From: Clostridia bacterium
Lineage (GTDB): Bacteria > Bacillota_A > Clostridia > Oscillospirales > CAG-272
Direction of reading: 5' to 3'
NCBI GenBank assembly: GCA_017632155.1
Contig: JAGBRZ010000090.1
Coordinates: 1 to 49,021, forward strand
Length of the DNA stretch: 49,021 nt
In this document: positions 46,141 through 49,021 of the stretch, in pieces
Numbering within the stretch: position 1 is the stretch's first letter
How the letters are laid out: the number at the start of each line of letters is the position of its first letter
The notes under the pieces: model-generated
The model's database searches: none
What the model saw: only the letters and a program-made list of their open reading frames with translations
Told to the model about the DNA's origin: nothing
Translations under genes and position numbers: made by a program

Positions 46141-47925
46141 TCAGATCAGCTTCGCAAGCTCATCAACGGTCTCGTCGAAGATCTTCATTGCGTCGCGGAC
46201 GGTTTCGGGCTTGGTCAGGTCTACGCCTGCGATCTTGAGCTCCTCGAGCGGGTAGTCGGATCCGCCGGTGGTGAGGAACTTGAGATAGTTCGAGGGATCG
46301 CCGCCCTCCGCGATCTTGCCTGCGATGGCAACTGCGGAGCAGAATCCGGTTGAGTACTGGTAAACGTAGAACGCGCGGTAGAAGTGGGGGATGTATGCCC
46401 ACTCATACTGCATAATGTCGTTGATCTCGGCACCCTCGTAGTACTTCGAGATGAGAGCCTTGTAAACGGCGGAAAGTGACTGCGCGGTCAGGGGCTTGCC
46501 CGCCTCGCACATAGCGTGTGACTCGCGCTCGAACTCGGCAAAGAGAGTCTGGCGGAGAACGGTGCCGCGGAAGCCCTCAAGGAAGTGGTTGAGGATATAT
46601 GCGCGTTTCTTGGGATCGGTTTCGGTCTTGAGGAGGTACTTGGTGAGAAGAACCTCGTTGACGGTCGATGCAACCTCGGCAACCATAATGCGGTAGTCGT
46701 GGTTGACGTAATCCTGAGCCTCGCTCGAGAAATAGGAGTGCATAGCGTGGCCAAGCTCGTGCGCGAGGGTGAAGGCATCGTCAAGGGTGTCGGTGTAGTT
46801 GAGCATTACGTAGGGGTGAACGCCGTAAACGCCCGCGGAGAATGCGCCCGTCGATTTGCCCTTGTTCTCATAAACGTCGATCCAATGGTTGTTGTATGCC
46901 TCGTCAAGGAGCGCAACGTATCTCTCGCCAAGGGGCGCGCAAGCCTTCTTTACAAGCTCTTTTGCGTTTTCGTAGGGCAGAGTTTCTGCAACACCCTCAA
47001 CAACGGGAACGTAAAGGTCGAACATATCAACCTTCTCCTTGCCGAGTGCGCGTGCGCGGAGCTCGATATACTTCTTCATCGTGGGGATAGCATTGTGGAT
47101 CTCGTCGATGAGGTTGTCATAAACGGAGAGCGGTACGTTTCCTGCGGAGAGGGCAGCCTCGCGTGCCGATGCGTAGCCGCGAGCCTTTGCACGGAAGCAG
47201 TCAAACTTGACCGAGCCGCCGTAGGTCGCCGCGATGGTGTTGATGAACTTTTTGTAGGTGCCGAACATCTTCTGGAAAGCATCCTCGCGGACTGCGCGGC
47301 ACTCGCTTTCGCGGTAAACGCCAAAATTGCCGCCGGTGAGGGGGAGCTCTTCGCCGTTTTCGCCGATAACGTTCGGGAATTCCATATCAACTCCGGTCAG
47401 CATATCGTATGCATCGCCGGGGGAGGCCGCGCCCTCGCTCATGCCCGCAAGAAGAGCCTCGCTCTTTTCGTCAAGCACGTGCTCTGCGGAGCGGATGAGG
47501 TCAAGAATGGTGAAACGGTATTTGCTGAGTCTTTCGCAAGAATCAAGATAGGAAAGAAGGGTTTCCTTGCCCGCCGAAAGCATTTCGGGCTCGGAGAAGG
47601 AGATAGCTGTGCTGAACTTGACGTAAAGGCTCATAGCTCTGGCGGACATCTCCTGATATTCGGGGTCGGAGTTGTCGGCTTCCTTGTGAAGGAATGCGTA
47701 GCTGTATGCCTTTTCAAATTTCTCGGCAACGCCGTAAATTGCGTCAAGTCCGTCTGCAAGAGCCTCTGCGCTTGCGGTCAGCTTGCCACGGTAGGATGCG
47801 GCAACCTCGATTGCCTTTTCAGCATCAACGAGAGCTGCTTCCCAGTCTTCCTTGGTTGCATAAATGTGTGAAAAATCCCACATAAATTCGGGATTCATAT
47901 CTTTTCTCTGCTTGGGTTCTGTCAT
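46141..47925 (-). CDS. pepF: Oligoendopeptidase F (M3B peptidase)
   Basis: 594 residues from the ATG at 47925 (SD GGAGG, 8 nt); the open frame extends upstream to 48108 across the promoter, so that part is not translated. The N-terminal oligo-endopeptidase helical domain (about 20-200) is followed by the M3 catalytic domain with the zinc motif HELGHAMHSYFSS near residues 390-402 and the third ligand Glu in IMVAEVASTVNE near 418-428. It cleaves imported oligopeptides of about 7-17 residues in the cytoplasm; it has no signal peptide. It is monocistronic with a clear promoter and terminator. Confidence 0.95.
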   Translation of the reverse strand: MTEPKQRKDMNPEFMWDFSHIYATKEDWEAALVDAEKAIEVAASYRGKLTASAEALADGLDAIYGVAEKFEKAYSYAFLHKEADNSDPEYQEMSARAMSLYVKFSTAISFSEPEMLSAGKETLLSYLDSCERLSKYRFTILDLIRSAEHVLDEKSEALLAGMSEGAASPGDAYDMLTGVDMEFPNVIGENGEELPLTGGNFGVYRESECRAVREDAFQKMFGTYKKFINTIAATYGGSVKFDCFRAKARGYASAREAALSAGNVPLSVYDNLIDEIHNAIPTMKKYIELRARALGKEKVDMFDLYVPVVEGVAETLPYENAKELVKKACAPLGERYVALLDEAYNNHWIDVYENKGKSTGAFSAGVYGVHPYVMLNYTDTLDDAFTLAHELGHAMHSYFSSEAQDYVNHDYRIMVAEVASTVNEVLLTKYLLKTETDPKKRAYILNHFLEGFRGTVLRQTLFAEFERESHAMCEAGKPLTAQSLSAVYKALISKYYEGAEINDIMQYEWAYIPHFYRAFYVYQYSTGFCSAVAIAGKIAEGGDPSNYLKFLTTGGSDYPLEELKIAGVDLTKPETVRDAMKIFDETVDELAKLI

Positions 47926-47956
47926 AATGACACCTCCATAAAAATTATTATATACA

Positions 47957-47985
47957 ATTATACCATTAATATGTAGAAAATGCAA
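47957..47985 (-). promoter_or_regulatory. Promoter of pepF
   Basis: On the minus strand TTGCAT (47985-47980), 17-bp spacer, TATAAT (47962-47957). Confidence 0.75.
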
Positions 47986-48024
47986 CTTTTTTTTAGAATA
48001 TGAATACGAATTTACAAAAAAACC

Positions 48025-48053
48025 TTTACTTTTGTGCCGAAAAGTGATATGAT
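48025..48053 (+). promoter_or_regulatory. Promoter of the PFOR gene
   Basis: TTTACT (48025-48030), 17-bp spacer, TATGAT (48048-48053). Confidence 0.7.
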
Positions 48054-48112
48054 ATAGTGGGTCTATTCGAAGACTCTTTATTGTCACGCGAAAATAATAA
48101 AAATTCAAATAA

Positions 48113-49021
<909 letters not shown>

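Noticed and set aside
46585..47871. 428-codon plus-strand frame
   Set aside because: It is antisense to pepF, which has intact zinc motifs, a promoter and a terminator.
47926..48108. N-terminal extension of pepF
   Set aside because: The extension crosses the pepF promoter -10 and -35 boxes, and a GGAGG SD marks the start at 47925.

Overview
The window looks like a chromosomal piece of an endospore-forming Clostridia bacterium, most likely an uncultured gut Oscillospirales- or Christensenellales-type lineage. This rests on spoIIR, a SpoIIQ-like M23 peptidase, pyruvate:ferredoxin oxidoreductase, Firmicutes-type parABS, strong SD sequences and TTGACA-N17-TATAAT promoters; the exact taxon is inferred. 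I see no transposase, prophage, plasmid backbone or CRISPR array.

Layout. 1-9.8 kb: glycan use, with the end of a solute-binding protein, a GH78-type rhamnosidase, a ceramidase-like hydrolase, a Gfo/Idh-type protein, tRNA-Arg(CCG) followed by a 3 x 132 bp tandem array, a heparinase II/III-type lyase, a 2-keto-3-deoxygalactonate kinase and a SpoIIQ-like peptidase. 9.8-15.2 kb: ECF sigma module 1, a lipoprotein, an MBOAT/AlgJ-like O-acetylation pair and a papain-like amidase. 15.2-17.2 kb: a YtrA-type GntR/ABC operon. 17.2-24 kb: rpe, spoIIR, an acyltransferase/ESS transporter/HAD operon, and coaX with an ECF-transporter S component. 24.1-24.6 kb: an unrecognised, highly structured minus-strand transcript with a 38-codon ORF and the same ECF-type promoter as sigma module 1. 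24.7-29.1 kb: an SPFH protein, a second zinc-ribbon acyltransferase and rarA. 29.3-31.4 kb: ECF sigma module 2, whose membrane partner is a serpin. 31.7-38.4 kb: MORN protein, membrane protein, parB, parA, rsmG, mnmG and a PMM-like HAD gene, with three parS sites. 38.5-40.4 kb: ECF sigma module 3, whose membrane partner carries BspA-type leucine-rich repeats. 40.6-49 kb: P-type Ca2+ ATPase, a small membrane protein, a beta-helix lipoprotein, pepF and the start of a PFOR gene.

How it hangs together. The most interesting theme is three paralogous ECF sigma factors, each translationally coupled or adjacent to a single-pass membrane protein. The partners share a short cytosolic motif but carry unrelated outside domains (short beta-rich, serpin, LRR). 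One sigma promoter type recurs in front of the structured RNA/small ORF at 24.2-24.4 kb. A second theme is the intergenic space, which is packed with at least four families of hairpin-forming repeats. One of them (four copies) looks like a non-autonomous mobile element that carries a transcription terminator, sits at gene 3' ends and in three cases supplies the stop codon.
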